Assembly (NCBI GenBank): GCA_005222975.1
Contig: NJBI01000032.1
Coordinates: 1 to 40,802, forward strand
DNA length: 40,802 bases
Reading direction: 5' to 3'
DNA from: Promethearchaeota archaeon Loki_b31
Lineage (GTDB): Archaea; Asgardarchaeota; Lokiarchaeia; Sigyniarchaeales; SOKP01
Below are positions 33,339 through 40,802 of this stretch, piece after piece (the stretch's first letter is position 1; every line of letters begins with the position of its first letter). The notes below the pieces were generated by a model. It searched no databases. It was not told the DNA's origin and worked only from the letters and a program-made list of their open reading frames with translations. Made by a program: the position numbers and the translations under genes.

Positions 33339-33597
33339 TAAATTATACCTCTTTTAATAGTTTTATTAATTTGGGCATTATAAGCCAAATAATAAATTAT
33401 TGGTTTCGTATTTAATTGTTAGTATTTCTACATTTCAATATGAAAGTGGTTAAATGTAATTAAACAAACCCTTTTCAGATTTTAAGGAGGATTTTCTTAA
33501 AATTATTAAATAGCTCCATCTACCAAGAAAATACCTTGTTAAAAGTATTTAAATGGTCGTGGGTAAGAAAAGACTTCTTTTCTTCTTTTTTTTTAAT

Positions 33598-33948
33598 TTA
33601 ATCTTTAATTTCGAAATTCTTAATTAAATCAACTTTGTTTTTGAGGTCTATTGTAATAGCTAATAGGATTGTTTCTTCGGATTCAATAAATTCAGGATCC
33701 AGCATTACAAAGTAAAAAATGTTTCCTTTCGTTTCATAGCCCATTTCCATTTCACCGCATTCTTCCGGAAGAATCTTTAAAAATTCATCGGGCGCATGCT
33801 TTTTCAATACTTCAAATATTGAATTTTCGAGTTTTGATTGTTCTTTGCGAATTTCTTTTATTGTCGAAAAATCAAATTGACCCATGGATGCTCCAGCTTT
33901 ATTATTTAGCTCGTTCCACTCCTTAAACAGTTCGCTTAAACTTGACAT
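33598..33948 (-). CDS. Uncharacterised 116-residue protein (duplicated family)
   Basis: A small soluble alpha/beta protein. A helical first half (SSLSELFKEWNELNNKAG, then EIRKEQSKLENSIFEVLKKH) precedes strands NIFYFVMLDPEFIES and ETILLAITIDLK. The strand-rich end is repeated as the decayed copy at 32696. I recognise no family. It is divergent from the DUF1028 gene. Confidence 0.75.
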   Translation of the reverse strand: MSSLSELFKEWNELNNKAGASMGQFDFSTIKEIRKEQSKLENSIFEVLKKHAPDEFLKILPEECGEMEMGYETKGNIFYFVMLDPEFIESEETILLAITIDLKNKVDLIKNFEIKD

Positions 33949-34027
33949 AGTAAGACTAAGTCCAGATTTAAAATAAATCTTTTTATTACTCTCAAAATAA
34001 AAAAATTTATTGAACTGTATTCCTAGT

Positions 34028-34037
34028 AAATATTTAA
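34028..34037 (+). promoter_or_regulatory. TATA-like box for the DUF1028 gene
   Basis: AAATATTTAA lies 30-39 bases before the ATG at 34067. It supports that ATG, with a nearly leaderless transcript, over the TTG at 34010, which would start upstream of the box. Confidence 0.5.
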
Positions 34038-34066
34038 GAAAAATTACGAATAAAGGTTATCAAATA

Positions 34067-35008
34067 ATGAAGAAAAATAAATCTAATTTTAGAAGAAGCG
34101 ATATTGCTCACACATATTCTATCGTGGCAAGAGATCCTAAAACTGGGGAGATGGGAGTTGGCGTCCAGAGTCACTATTTCTCGGTTGGGAGCATAGTTTC
34201 ATGGGGCGAATCAGGAGTTGGAGTTGTGGCTACTCAATCGCTCGTAAATGCTTCATTTGGTTTACATGGTTTAGAACTTTTAAAGCAAGGAAAATCGCCA
34301 AAGGAAGCTTTAGACTTTTTAATATCTGAAGACGAAGGCAGAGATGTAAGGCAAGTAGCAATATTAGACGCTCAAGGTAGAGTTGCTGCTCATACTGGTT
34401 CGAAATGCATTATTCATGCAGGTCACATTGAAGGTGAAAATTTTTCAGTTCAAGCTAATATGATGCTTACCGATAAAGTCTGGTCAGCAATGGCTAAAAG
34501 TTTTAAATCAAGCGTTAATTTGCCCTTAGCTGAAAGAATCGTAAAAACTATGGAAGCGGCAGAAACTGTAGGAGGTGATATCAGAGGAAAACAATCTGCA
34601 GCGATTTTAATTGTAGGTAGTAAAGAAGTCAAAAACAAGTGGGAAGATAAAATCATCGATTTAAGAGTCGAAGATAACGAGCAACCCGTAAAAGAACTCT
34701 CAAGATTGTTAAAACTTCATAGGGCTTACAAACACATGGATAAAGGTGACTTAGCTATAGAACAAAACGAAATGGAGAAAGCACTCAAGGAATACGATTC
34801 GGCACTAAATTTGTTTCCTGAAAACCTTGAAATGAAATTTTGGACCGCCGTATCTTTAGCAAATAATCAAAAACTAAAAGAAGCGTCAGAGCTATTTAAA
34901 GCCATTTTTAAGAAAGATAACAATTGGCGTTTGCTAACAGAAAGGTTGCCTAAAAGCGGGCTGTTAAATCTAACCAAAAAAGAGTTAGAAGACATCTTAT
35001 CTTTATAA
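34067..35008 (+). CDS. DUF1028 protein with C-terminal helical (TPR-like) tail
   Basis: The 313-residue protein belongs to DUF1028, which has an Ntn-hydrolase-like fold. The hallmark start HTYSIVARDPKTGEMGVGVQ and WGESGVGVVATQSLVN are at residues 15-65. The final 95 residues (about 218-313) are helical with TPR-like spacing, AYKHMDKGDLAIEQNEMEKA and EYDSALNLFPENLEM. This tail is common in the family. The enzymatic activity is not established; peptidase-like or amidohydrolase activity is often supposed. Start at 34067 is supported by a TATA box just upstream. It is convergent with the GNAT gene 18 bases later. Confidence 0.88.
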   Translation: MKKNKSNFRRSDIAHTYSIVARDPKTGEMGVGVQSHYFSVGSIVSWGESGVGVVATQSLVNASFGLHGLELLKQGKSPKEALDFLISEDEGRDVRQVAILDAQGRVAAHTGSKCIIHAGHIEGENFSVQANMMLTDKVWSAMAKSFKSSVNLPLAERIVKTMEAAETVGGDIRGKQSAAILIVGSKEVKNKWEDKIIDLRVEDNEQPVKELSRLLKLHRAYKHMDKGDLAIEQNEMEKALKEYDSALNLFPENLEMKFWTAVSLANNQKLKEASELFKAIFKKDNNWRLLTERLPKSGLLNLTKKELEDILSL

Positions 35009-35026
35009 TTAAGGGATAAACTGCTT

Positions 35027-35551
35027 TTAAATTTGGAATTGATTGCAATAATCGTTTTTATCAATCAAAAAAAACATTGAGTTCTTTTTATTAAGATTGG
35101 TATCTTTGCGTAAAAAATTGCCCATATATTTCATTCCCGACCTTTCTGCAACTTTCCAGCCTCGTGTGTTTCCTTGATCTATATACGCTACTATTTTATC
35201 TAGTTTAAGCTCTGAAAAAGCGTATTCGAAAATCTTTCTAAGAGATTCTATCGCGTAGCCATTTCCCCAATACTCATGCTGCAAAAAATAATAACATTCC
35301 ACCTGCTTATTATCTTTTAAAGTAACTAAACCACAAAAACCTAAAAAATCTCCATTACTTTTAAGTATTAATGCATAAGGAATTACTATTTCTTGACTTT
35401 GATAAGAATTAATGATAGATTTAAACAATTGGTTGAAGCTAGTAGATGCCACATCTTTCATAAAACTAACTATGTTATCAAAATCTTCTTGAGTAAAATG
35501 TCTGATCATTAACCTTTTAGTTTCTAAAGTGCTCGGATTTATAATCGACAA
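35027..35551 (-). CDS. GNAT N-acetyltransferase (RimJ/RimL-like)
   Basis: A 174-residue GNAT acetyltransferase. It opens with ETKRLMIRHFTQEDFDNIV, as in ribosomal-protein acetyltransferases RimJ/RimL. The acetyl-CoA-binding Gln/Arg-x-x-Gly-x-Gly/Ala block is EYWGNGYAIESLRKIFEYAF (residues about 91-110). NTRGWKVAERSGMKYMG follows, which matches the conserved Asn-x-x-Ser-x-x-x-x-x-x-x-Gly-Phe/Met region. The acceptor is unknown. Confidence 0.92.
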   Translation of the reverse strand: MSIINPSTLETKRLMIRHFTQEDFDNIVSFMKDVASTSFNQLFKSIINSYQSQEIVIPYALILKSNGDFLGFCGLVTLKDNKQVECYYFLQHEYWGNGYAIESLRKIFEYAFSELKLDKIVAYIDQGNTRGWKVAERSGMKYMGNFLRKDTNLNKKNSMFFLIDKNDYCNQFQI

Positions 35552-35614
35552 GAGTTATTAATTATATGGCAATTTTTAATTAATACTTAATGCTTGGCCA
35601 GAAATATATTATTA

Positions 35615-35857
35615 TCACTGTTTTTCATTAGATTCTATTTCTTCAGGACCAAAAATATCTAGGAGTTTTCCAGCAAATTTTTTTAGTAAACTTGCTTTGG
35701 CTATGGCAATTCCTTTTTTAGAATCGCCAAATATAAGAACTTGATCCCCTGGGTTTATGTTGAAATGTTTTCGGGCTTCAATAGGAATTACAATTTGTCC
35801 TCTTTCGCCAACCTTTACAGAACCATAAAAATATTTTCCTTTAGCAACTTCAGTCAT
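35615..35857 (-). CDS. AbrB/SpoVT-type transcription regulator
   Basis: An 80-residue protein with a swapped-hairpin AbrB domain: GSVKVGERGQIVIPIEARKH then FNINPGDQVLIFGD, at residues 12-46. A helical tail (LLKKFAGKLLDIFGPEEIE) may dimerise. It is divergent from the methyltransferase gene, with a dyad at 35906-35930, and such regulators often control neighbours. No toxin gene is adjacent, so it does not look like an antitoxin. Confidence 0.9.
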   Translation of the reverse strand: MTEVAKGKYFYGSVKVGERGQIVIPIEARKHFNINPGDQVLIFGDSKKGIAIAKASLLKKFAGKLLDIFGPEEIESNEKQ

Positions 35858-35905
35858 GATATCTCAAAATCTAGTTAAATTGTAACTTTTAATTATTAAA
35901 TATTG

Positions 35906-35930
35906 TTCATAAGATTTAAATATTTATGAA
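35906..35930. promoter_or_regulatory. Inverted repeat between abrB-like gene and methyltransferase
   Basis: Perfect arms TTCATAA (35906-35912) and TTATGAA (35924-35930) flank 11 bases. It lies about 50 bases before both start codons. Two ATATGATAA copies follow at about 35933 and 35952. This is a candidate operator for the neighbouring AbrB protein. Confidence 0.45.
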
Positions 35931-35986
35931 TAATATGATAAGTATGAAATATATGATAATAATGATTAAAATGTTAGTGATTTATA

Positions 35987-36751
35987 ATGAGTGAGGAAAA
36001 GCCAAAATATGGGTGGTATGTTAAGAATTTAATTTTAGCTTTTAATATAATAGGATTGTTCGGTTTAATTGTTTTAATTATAGGATTAAACATTCTAGGA
36101 ATGCTCGGAGTAATCCTAAGTATCATAGGTATAGCCTTAATGTTATTATTTTTATGGCCAGGAATAGGATTGGCAACAATGAACATTATATTAAGTAAAG
36201 AGAATTCTGAAGTTCGAGGCATGGATATATTAAGTAAAATCCAATCTCCGAGAGTATTAGACATAGGATGCGGAACGGGTAGAACAGCAATAGAAATAGC
36301 TAAATCTTTACCAAAAGGAGGTCATCTTAACGGTATAGATATTTATAACAGTAATGCAATATCGGGTAATTCTCTTGCAACAGTTAATCGAAATGCAGAA
36401 TTAGAAGGAGTAAGTGATAAGAGTACATTTCAATACGGTTCTGCAACGGAAATACCTTTTGAAGACAATAAATTTAATATCGTAAGCTTATCTTCGGTAC
36501 TTCACGAAGTACACGATTATGAGAGTAAAGAAAGAGCAATGAAAGAGATTCGCCGGGTGTTAAAGCCAAAAGGCTTTTTGTTGATAGGTGAATGGAATCG
36601 ATATTCTTGGCAATTAATCTTATATTCTGGTATATTGTACATGGTGTTTCGAAGTCGTAAGTATTGGGATGAATTAATTAGAAAGCAAGGGTTCACTATA
36701 CTCAATTACGAAAATTTTGGGGGTTATGGACTGTTCACTGCTCAAAAATGA
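35987..36751 (+). CDS. Membrane-anchored SAM-dependent methyltransferase
   Basis: A 254-residue class I methyltransferase. Two N-terminal TM helices (about residues 13-35 and 39-60) anchor it. The SAM-binding motif VLDIGCGTGRTAIEIA is at residues 85-100, followed by LNGIDIYN, then NIVSLSSVLHEVHD and IRRVLKPKGFLLIGEW. The substrate may be lipid- or quinone-like, given the membrane anchor, but this is an inference. It is divergent from the AbrB gene and its end is followed by a pyrimidine-rich T tract (36777-36815), a likely archaeal terminator. Confidence 0.9.
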   Translation: MSEEKPKYGWYVKNLILAFNIIGLFGLIVLIIGLNILGMLGVILSIIGIALMLLFLWPGIGLATMNIILSKENSEVRGMDILSKIQSPRVLDIGCGTGRTAIEIAKSLPKGGHLNGIDIYNSNAISGNSLATVNRNAELEGVSDKSTFQYGSATEIPFEDNKFNIVSLSSVLHEVHDYESKERAMKEIRRVLKPKGFLLIGEWNRYSWQLILYSGILYMVFRSRKYWDELIRKQGFTILNYENFGGYGLFTAQK

Positions 36752-36776
36752 AGCAGTAAAATAAAACAAGATAATT

Positions 36777-36815
36777 TTTATTGATTTTTTCTTTTTTTCT
36801 TTTCTTTTCTTTCAG
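36777..36815 (+). terminator. Poly-pyrimidine T tract after the methyltransferase
   Basis: A run of T-rich sequence (ATTTTTATTGATTTTTTCTT and onwards) starts about 25 bases after the stop codon. Archaeal RNA polymerase stops at such T tracts with no hairpin needed. It also separates this gene from the convergent zinc-binding gene. Confidence 0.4.
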
Positions 36816-36861
36816 TATTTTATTGAAAAATATATTAACTTCAATTTTTCTCATTAATCAA

Positions 36862-37248
36862 TTAGTCAATTAAAAGCTTTAATCCTTGCACTAGTTGTCT
36901 TGGAGTAATCCCGTATAAAAAAGCTGAATGGAGCGTTTTAATATCGTTTTCAATATTAGCAATATCTTTATTTAGAGTTTTGTAATCTTCTGCAATCTCT
37001 TTTAACTTCGAGTAAGAGGTTTCTTTGGAATTACTTAATAATCCAAAATGTCCGCCGAAAGCGGTAATCATATTATGAATTAATTCCATTTCTTTGTCAG
37101 AAAAGGATCTTAAGCAATCTTCACAAACTATTCCAAACGACATTCCAATCTTTTTAATCTTGAAGTAAGAATTGGTGTTACTTCGGCAAAGAACGCATTT
37201 AACGGAGCTAAGCTTTTTCTTCTCTCTTACAAGTTCAGGCGTTATCAT
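36862..37248 (-). CDS. Small zinc-finger-like protein (128 aa)
   Basis: Two Cys pairs, CVLC (18-21) and CEDC (42-45), define a small treble-clef or ribbon zinc site in the first 50 residues. A helical and partly coiled-coil C-terminus follows (EIAEDYKTLNKDIANIENDI). It resembles cytosolic nucleic-acid or protein-binding zinc proteins, but no exact family is named. It is divergent from the 37339 membrane gene. Confidence 0.75.
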   Translation of the reverse strand: MITPELVREKKKLSSVKCVLCRSNTNSYFKIKKIGMSFGIVCEDCLRSFSDKEMELIHNMITAFGGHFGLLSNSKETSYSKLKEIAEDYKTLNKDIANIENDIKTLHSAFLYGITPRQLVQGLKLLID

Positions 37249-37338
37249 AAAATTAAGATAAATCTTGCATATTTAAACAAAAATTTAGCACTATTGTAAG
37301 CAAAAAACTTTAATAGAGCAGATAATGATATATTAATT

Positions 37339-37923
37339 ATGGTTAAATCGAATAATGAATCGTATAGAACTAAAAGAGAACTTATTGATATTTTATTCGC
37401 TGTTATCCAATATATTATAATGGTATTAAACGGTTTATTTATCCTAAGCGATTTCCTATTTATATCGCTTAACATACTATCTGCTACAATATTTATCGCC
37501 TTTCTTTATTATCTTTGGAAGATTAGAAATCCTTTTTATCCATATTTAATATTTTTTACGATGATATGTTATCTTATTATAATATTAGAAATTCTGTTTG
37601 ATGCTCCGAGAAACTATGGTTGGCAAATTATTAGTTTGATTGTTATCATATTCTTATTTCCTTGGTTAATATATGTGACAGCAACAATTAATGCACCTAT
37701 TTACCACAAACATCGAGCTGTTAGAAGATATACAACTATGACCATTGTAGAATCTGAGGAAGATAGAGAAGATAAGATTAATGGAAAAGATCTCCATAAT
37801 AAAAAAATAAAGGAAGAAAGAAAGAAAATTCGCCAAAGGTTTAACGCGTCAGCAGTAATTGTAATAAGCTTGTTAAACACTGTGTTTTTCTTGTCTACAT
37901 ATCTCTTAGATCTGCTAAATTAA
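37339..37923 (+). CDS. Five-TM membrane protein, unknown
   Basis: A 194-residue protein with hydrophobic stretches at about residues 13-33, 36-56, 61-85, 93-113 and 171-191, separated by a charged cytosolic loop (EEDREDKINGKDLHNKK). No motif is recognised. It is divergent from the zinc protein and ends 30 bases before the convergent 385-residue gene. Confidence 0.75.
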   Translation: MVKSNNESYRTKRELIDILFAVIQYIIMVLNGLFILSDFLFISLNILSATIFIAFLYYLWKIRNPFYPYLIFFTMICYLIIILEILFDAPRNYGWQIISLIVIIFLFPWLIYVTATINAPIYHKHRAVRRYTTMTIVESEEDREDKINGKDLHNKKIKEERKKIRQRFNASAVIVISLLNTVFFLSTYLLDLLN

Positions 37924-37953
37924 AAACTTAAAAAAATATAAAAATACAAGGAC

Positions 37954-39111
37954 CTATAGGATTGTTTCCAAATCGTCTAATTTTTTTAAAAGCCAACTTT
38001 TAAACTCTTGAAAATTTTCTACTGAAGGTATTGCTTCTATAGTACCTTTTACGCTCTCATTCTTGATGCTTACATTAGGTTTAATCGGTTTATGCAGTGT
38101 ATTACTGCGAGGTTTGTTTTCTTCGTTAATTTCAGGTAAATAAGCAATTGGGATTTTTAACTTTTCGAAAATAATTTGGAAATCTAAAAGATCGTTCTCG
38201 CTCGTTTGAGATTTAGTGTCTATCTTTTGAACCCATTTAGACAAGAAATCGGGAGGAATTCCTTTTTCCCAGTGGTGATTCCGCAAATAATTGTATAGTT
38301 TTTTAGGGTAGAAGAGCTGTTCAACCTCTAAATTAGCGGGATTTACTTTATCAAAGCGATAATCGTGAAGTAATTTTATGAACTCTTGCCCAATTTTCCG
38401 GTTAGTTTTCAAAATATCCTCGTATTCGTAAGAAAAATCTTTTAGCGGTTTAGAAAACTTTTTTTTGGGTATTTTTTTTGGTCTTTCGAATTTGGGTATT
38501 TGGATCTTAAAATATAACTCAGTAAAAGTTAAAATCTTGTCCCAAAAAATCTGATTGTAATCGTGCATAAGTTTGGGGAGATTGTCCGCATTATTGGTGT
38601 TACTATTTAAATCTACGAAAATTTTTGTTGCTACGCTTTTAATTTTAAGAATTTCGTCTAATAATATTTGCTCGTTTTGAGAAGTTTGGATGAGATGTTG
38701 CTCAAAAGACAAATTTATTCTTTCCGGCTCGTAATTGAGAAAGGAATTGTTCTTTTTGTTGTAAAAAATAAACTTATCGCCATCTGCTATATGCTCTATG
38801 TTCTCGTGCGTGTTGATTACGCAGTGGATATTAGGGGATTCCAATAAGATTTTAATATCTTCTATTTTAGAATTCAATATGTAATAAAATGTAGGTTGCT
38901 GAGAATAGGAGCTGCTAGCTTCAAACTCAATAATTTCACGAAGGTTATGTAACACGGTAGAGTCCAAATCAACTACTTCATACCCTACAGTAAAACAATC
39001 TAACGAATGGATATGTTTTAAATCGACATAAGGATATATTACCAAATTTTTTTGCTGAAAGAATAAAATGTTTAAAAATTCTGGTGATATGAAATCGTAT
39101 ATAGTATCCAT
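37954..39111 (-). CDS. Uncharacterised 385-residue protein in the Roadblock/GTPase operon
   Basis: I do not recognise a family. N-terminal 1-160 is an alpha/beta domain with a possible regulatory fold (YPYVDLKHIHSLDCFTVGYE, then SPNIHCVINTHE). The centre is helical, with a Lys/Pro-rich linker (KFERPKKIPKKKFSKP). Residues about 255-320 contain YPKKLYNYLRNHHWEKG. The tail is polar, ending in a helix. It is the third gene of a tight operon after the Roadblock and GTPase genes (30-base gap), so it is the most likely effector or regulator of that GTPase. Function is not established. Confidence 0.8.
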   Translation of the reverse strand: MDTIYDFISPEFLNILFFQQKNLVIYPYVDLKHIHSLDCFTVGYEVVDLDSTVLHNLREIIEFEASSSYSQQPTFYYILNSKIEDIKILLESPNIHCVINTHENIEHIADGDKFIFYNKKNNSFLNYEPERINLSFEQHLIQTSQNEQILLDEILKIKSVATKIFVDLNSNTNNADNLPKLMHDYNQIFWDKILTFTELYFKIQIPKFERPKKIPKKKFSKPLKDFSYEYEDILKTNRKIGQEFIKLLHDYRFDKVNPANLEVEQLFYPKKLYNYLRNHHWEKGIPPDFLSKWVQKIDTKSQTSENDLLDFQIIFEKLKIPIAYLPEINEENKPRSNTLHKPIKPNVSIKNESVKGTIEAIPSVENFQEFKSWLLKKLDDLETIL

Positions 39112-39141
39112 AATTCGCCTAATTCTCCTAAATTGTTGAAT

Positions 39142-39795
39142 TTATCGCTTAAAATAATTAAAAATTATTTGGATAATTAAGTCTTCAAAACATCTCCGAA
39201 CACTATCTCCTTTTAAAGCCACAGTTGGATACACTACTGGCGCTCCATCATCGAATTCGTCAGACTGTGGGAGCCCAAGCCCTGCTTTAAAAGCTTCTAG
39301 GGAAATTGCGTTCTCCAAATCTCTCTTATTTAATTGTATGACATATGGAATCCCTTTATCGTGAGTAAAACTGCTTAATTCTCGAAAACTTCGCTTGTTT
39401 TGTTCCATTTTTTCAGGGTCGGAATCAGCTACGAACACTACGCCGTCAGCTCCATCCAATACATACTCTCGTGTAGATAAAAACCGTTCTTGCCCTGTTG
39501 CCGTAACGATTTGCGTAATAATGTTGAATTTGATCTCTTTAAGATTGAAATAAAACGAAAGGCGAATTGAATCTTGCCATAAGGTTCTGCCATCGGTCGT
39601 TTCTATGGAATATCCCGCATTTAATTTAACTCCGTCGAACTTTTCTCGCAGCCTAAAATAATTGGTTGTCTTACCTGACTCCCCAGGACCCCAGTACACG
39701 ATTTTGAACTGAAGCACCTCTTTTAACGCGTTAAAACCCGATTCACTATTGATTTCTGCTTTTTTTTTTTCATCTTTCTCGGAATCTACAATCAT
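39142..39795 (-). CDS. MglA-family small GTPase
   Basis: A 217-residue Ras-like GTPase of the MglA group. P-loop GPGESGKT is at 36-43. Switch I block SIETTDGRTLWQDSIRLSF (63-81) follows the MglA pattern Thr-Glu-x-x-Arg-Thr-Leu-Phe-x-Asp. TATGQERFLSTREYVLDGAD (98-117) is switch II, with the conserved Gly-Gln, then VVFVADSDPEK and guanine motif NKRD (156-159). MglA sets polarity in bacteria, with the Roadblock protein MglB as its GAP; Asgard archaea hold many relatives. It lies between the Roadblock gene (26-base gap) and the 385-residue protein. No prenylation or lipid motif is seen at the end. The class is secure; the cellular role is open. Confidence 0.94.
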   Translation of the reverse strand: MIVDSEKDEKKKAEINSESGFNALKEVLQFKIVYWGPGESGKTTNYFRLREKFDGVKLNAGYSIETTDGRTLWQDSIRLSFYFNLKEIKFNIITQIVTATGQERFLSTREYVLDGADGVVFVADSDPEKMEQNKRSFRELSSFTHDKGIPYVIQLNKRDLENAISLEAFKAGLGLPQSDEFDDGAPVVYPTVALKGDSVRRCFEDLIIQIIFNYFKR

Positions 39796-39821
39796 TTTTC
39801 ACGCTACACCTTTTATTATAA

Positions 39822-40355
39822 TTAAGCGGATTGAAACACTTTCTTTTTTAATTCTCGAAGGTATTCTTTTAATTCTCGTTCGGTCATTTGAAGTTTGGTC
39901 ATAATAGTTTGATTTTTAGTGATAGCTTCTTTAATTTTAGTCGAAAATTTTCTCATTTGCAATATAAGTACGCCAATATTAACCATGTTATCGACTAACA
40001 GAACGACAAGAATCTCTCGTTTTCCTTTTTTATGAAGCATTACATCTCCAATTGATTTAACGTAAAGTTGCAAATCTTTATAGATCAAAGTTGCCCTGAT
40101 TAAAGAGTCGGTCTCGAAAAAATCTTGAGCTTGTCTAGCGACTCCGTATAAGGCAGCGCCGATCGAGCTTAAGTCCCAATAATTCAACTTACGATCAAAT
40201 CTAGAGTCGATTGCGATGATCTTTGCGTCTTGGTCAATTGCAATAAGCCCATAAATGTATCCCCTTCTAGTTAACATTCCGTAACTATAACGAATTTCGT
40301 CCAAAACTATTGTTATTTCGTTTTCGTACAACGCTTTGGGAACAAATAAAGTCAT
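39822..40355 (-). CDS. Roadblock/LC7 (MglB-like) protein
   Basis: A 177-residue Roadblock domain: strand EIRYSYGMLTRRGYIYGLIA, IDQDAKIIAIDSRFDR, helix DLSSIGAALYGVARQAQDFF, strands LIRATLIYKDLQLYVKSIGD and EILVVLLVDNMVNIGVLI. The last 45 residues form a charged helix. In bacteria, MglB of this fold is the activator of MglA GTPases, so this protein is a likely partner of the GTPase encoded next to it. It is the first gene of the operon, starting at ATG 40355 and divergent from the CoiA-like gene. Confidence 0.9.
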   Translation of the reverse strand: MTLFVPKALYENEITIVLDEIRYSYGMLTRRGYIYGLIAIDQDAKIIAIDSRFDRKLNYWDLSSIGAALYGVARQAQDFFETDSLIRATLIYKDLQLYVKSIGDVMLHKKGKREILVVLLVDNMVNIGVLILQMRKFSTKIKEAITKNQTIMTKLQMTERELKEYLRELKKKVFQSA

Positions 40356-40490
40356 TTTTTTTCTAACACCTAATAATTTATTGATAGAAAAGAAATAGTC
40401 TTGGATAATTTAAAGGAAAAAATCTAAAAAAAAAATATTGGGTTTAAAAACATAATTCTCGATTATTTGGTAACCTTAACGATTATCATT

Positions 40491-40802
40491 ATGATCGAAT
40501 CGAAGAAAAAAGAATCAGAATCGTTTGAACACATCAAAATAAAGGAGTTTTTTTACGATAACCTCCCACTTGATAACAACGTAAGAATTATTAAACTAGA
40601 ATATCCGATTGGTAATCGAATAGCCGATGTATATTGCAAGCTAGAGAATGGAAAAGAAGTGATAATAGAAATTCAGCATTCAATGATTCTTTCCAAAGAC
40701 TTACTCCAGCGCACTAAAGAATACAACGATCATAATTGCTATGTTTTATGGGTTTTTAACGGGAGTTCTTTTGAGAGACTACCTAAGATCGAAGATAAAA
40801 TC
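40491..40802 (+). CDS. CoiA-like nuclease-fold protein, 5' part (partial)
   Basis: The gene runs off the right edge after 104 codons. It reads IGNRIADVYCKLENGKEVII, then EIQHSMILSKDLLQRTKEY, then YVLWVFNGSSFERL. The Ala-Asp-Val and Glu-Ile-Gln motifs match the PD-(D/E)xK nuclease core of the competence protein CoiA family, with the Gln in place of the usual Lys. Such proteins are found in archaea and may act on DNA. Start at ATG 40491; no N-terminal helicase or zinc domain precedes it here. The rest cannot be judged. Confidence 0.75.
   Translation, partial: MIESKKKESESFEHIKIKEFFYDNLPLDNNVRIIKLEYPIGNRIADVYCKLENGKEVIIEIQHSMILSKDLLQRTKEYNDHNCYVLWVFNGSSFERLPKIEDKI

Noticed and set aside
33565..33584. 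Hairpin AAGAAAAG/CTTTTCTT followed by a T run, like a bacterial terminator
   Set aside because: On the strand where the T run follows the hairpin there is no upstream gene; the nearby gene is on the other strand.
34010..34066. TTG start extending the DUF1028 protein by 19 residues
   Set aside because: The TATA-like box lies inside this extension, and family members begin just before the THTYSIVARDP-type motif.
1..40802. tRNA, rRNA, CRISPR array or transposase
   Set aside because: No cloverleaf with TPsiC-like arm, no rRNA-like block, no regular repeats with spacers and no transposase motifs were found by reading both strands; small structured RNAs cannot be excluded without a covariance search.

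Overview
The window is strongly AT-rich and reads as a chromosomal segment of an Asgard archaeon, most likely of the Lokiarchaeia type. The evidence is an MglA-like GTPase next to a Roadblock/LC7 protein (39.1-40.4 kb), a longin-like domain fused to a GTPase (4.1-5.6 kb), TATA-like boxes about 25-35 nt before several starts (consistent with leaderless or near-leaderless transcripts), frequent TTG/GTG starts, an archaeal-type TrmJ, and many lineage-specific proteins. I see no rRNA, tRNA, CRISPR array or insertion sequence. The taxonomic placement is an inference from gene content.

Layout. 0-0.5 kb: the 3' end of a sugar-nucleotide epimerase and a decayed DUF123 gene. 0.5-5.6 kb: an M32 carboxypeptidase, a two-gene membrane unit with a divergent NuoN/NuoM-like protein, and the longin-like/GTPase fusion. 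5.8-9.8 kb: four poorly characterised proteins, including a HEAT-like/coiled-coil protein with an internal 77-codon duplication. 9.8-14.4 kb: an antisense remnant of a uroporphyrinogen-decarboxylase-like gene, then an alpha/beta hydrolase, an acyl-CoA synthetase and an amidase. 14.4-18.1 kb: TrmJ, a small protein and a UvrD-type helicase. 18.3-22.9 kb: a winged-helix/membrane protein pair, a possible cyclin-fold protein, a ribbon-helix-helix regulator with small downstream genes, and a secreted zinc-ribbon protein. 23.3-27.6 kb: a PhzF-like protein, an alpha/beta hydrolase, a DUF998 protein, a bacterial-type phosphoglycerate mutase and an ATC-hydrolase-like protein. 27.7-31 kb: a secreted glycoprotein-like protein and a tandem pair of membrane hexapeptide-repeat acyltransferases. 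31.1-32.7 kb: an acyl-CoA dehydrogenase with a C-terminal winged helix. 32.7-39 kb: small unknown proteins, one with a decayed paralogue, then DUF1028, GNAT, AbrB, methyltransferase and membrane proteins. 39-40.8 kb: the Roadblock/GTPase operon and the start of a CoiA-like nuclease.

How genes may work together. The acyl-CoA synthetase and acyl-CoA dehydrogenase fit a fatty-acyl or branched-acyl metabolism. The dehydrogenase carries the catalytic Glu in the isovaleryl/long-chain position. The Roadblock, GTPase and 385-residue protein form a compact operon and are the best candidate for a distinctive functional system. Several divergent promoters hold clear inverted repeats that may be operators, next to an RHH gene, an AbrB gene and gpmA.

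Caveats. Three genes (DUF998 and the two acyltransferases) have 5' ends where a normal start codon runs into an early stop while the coding frame continues without a normal start. These may be indel errors in the assembly or true lesions. All functional calls are by reading motifs; no database search was run.
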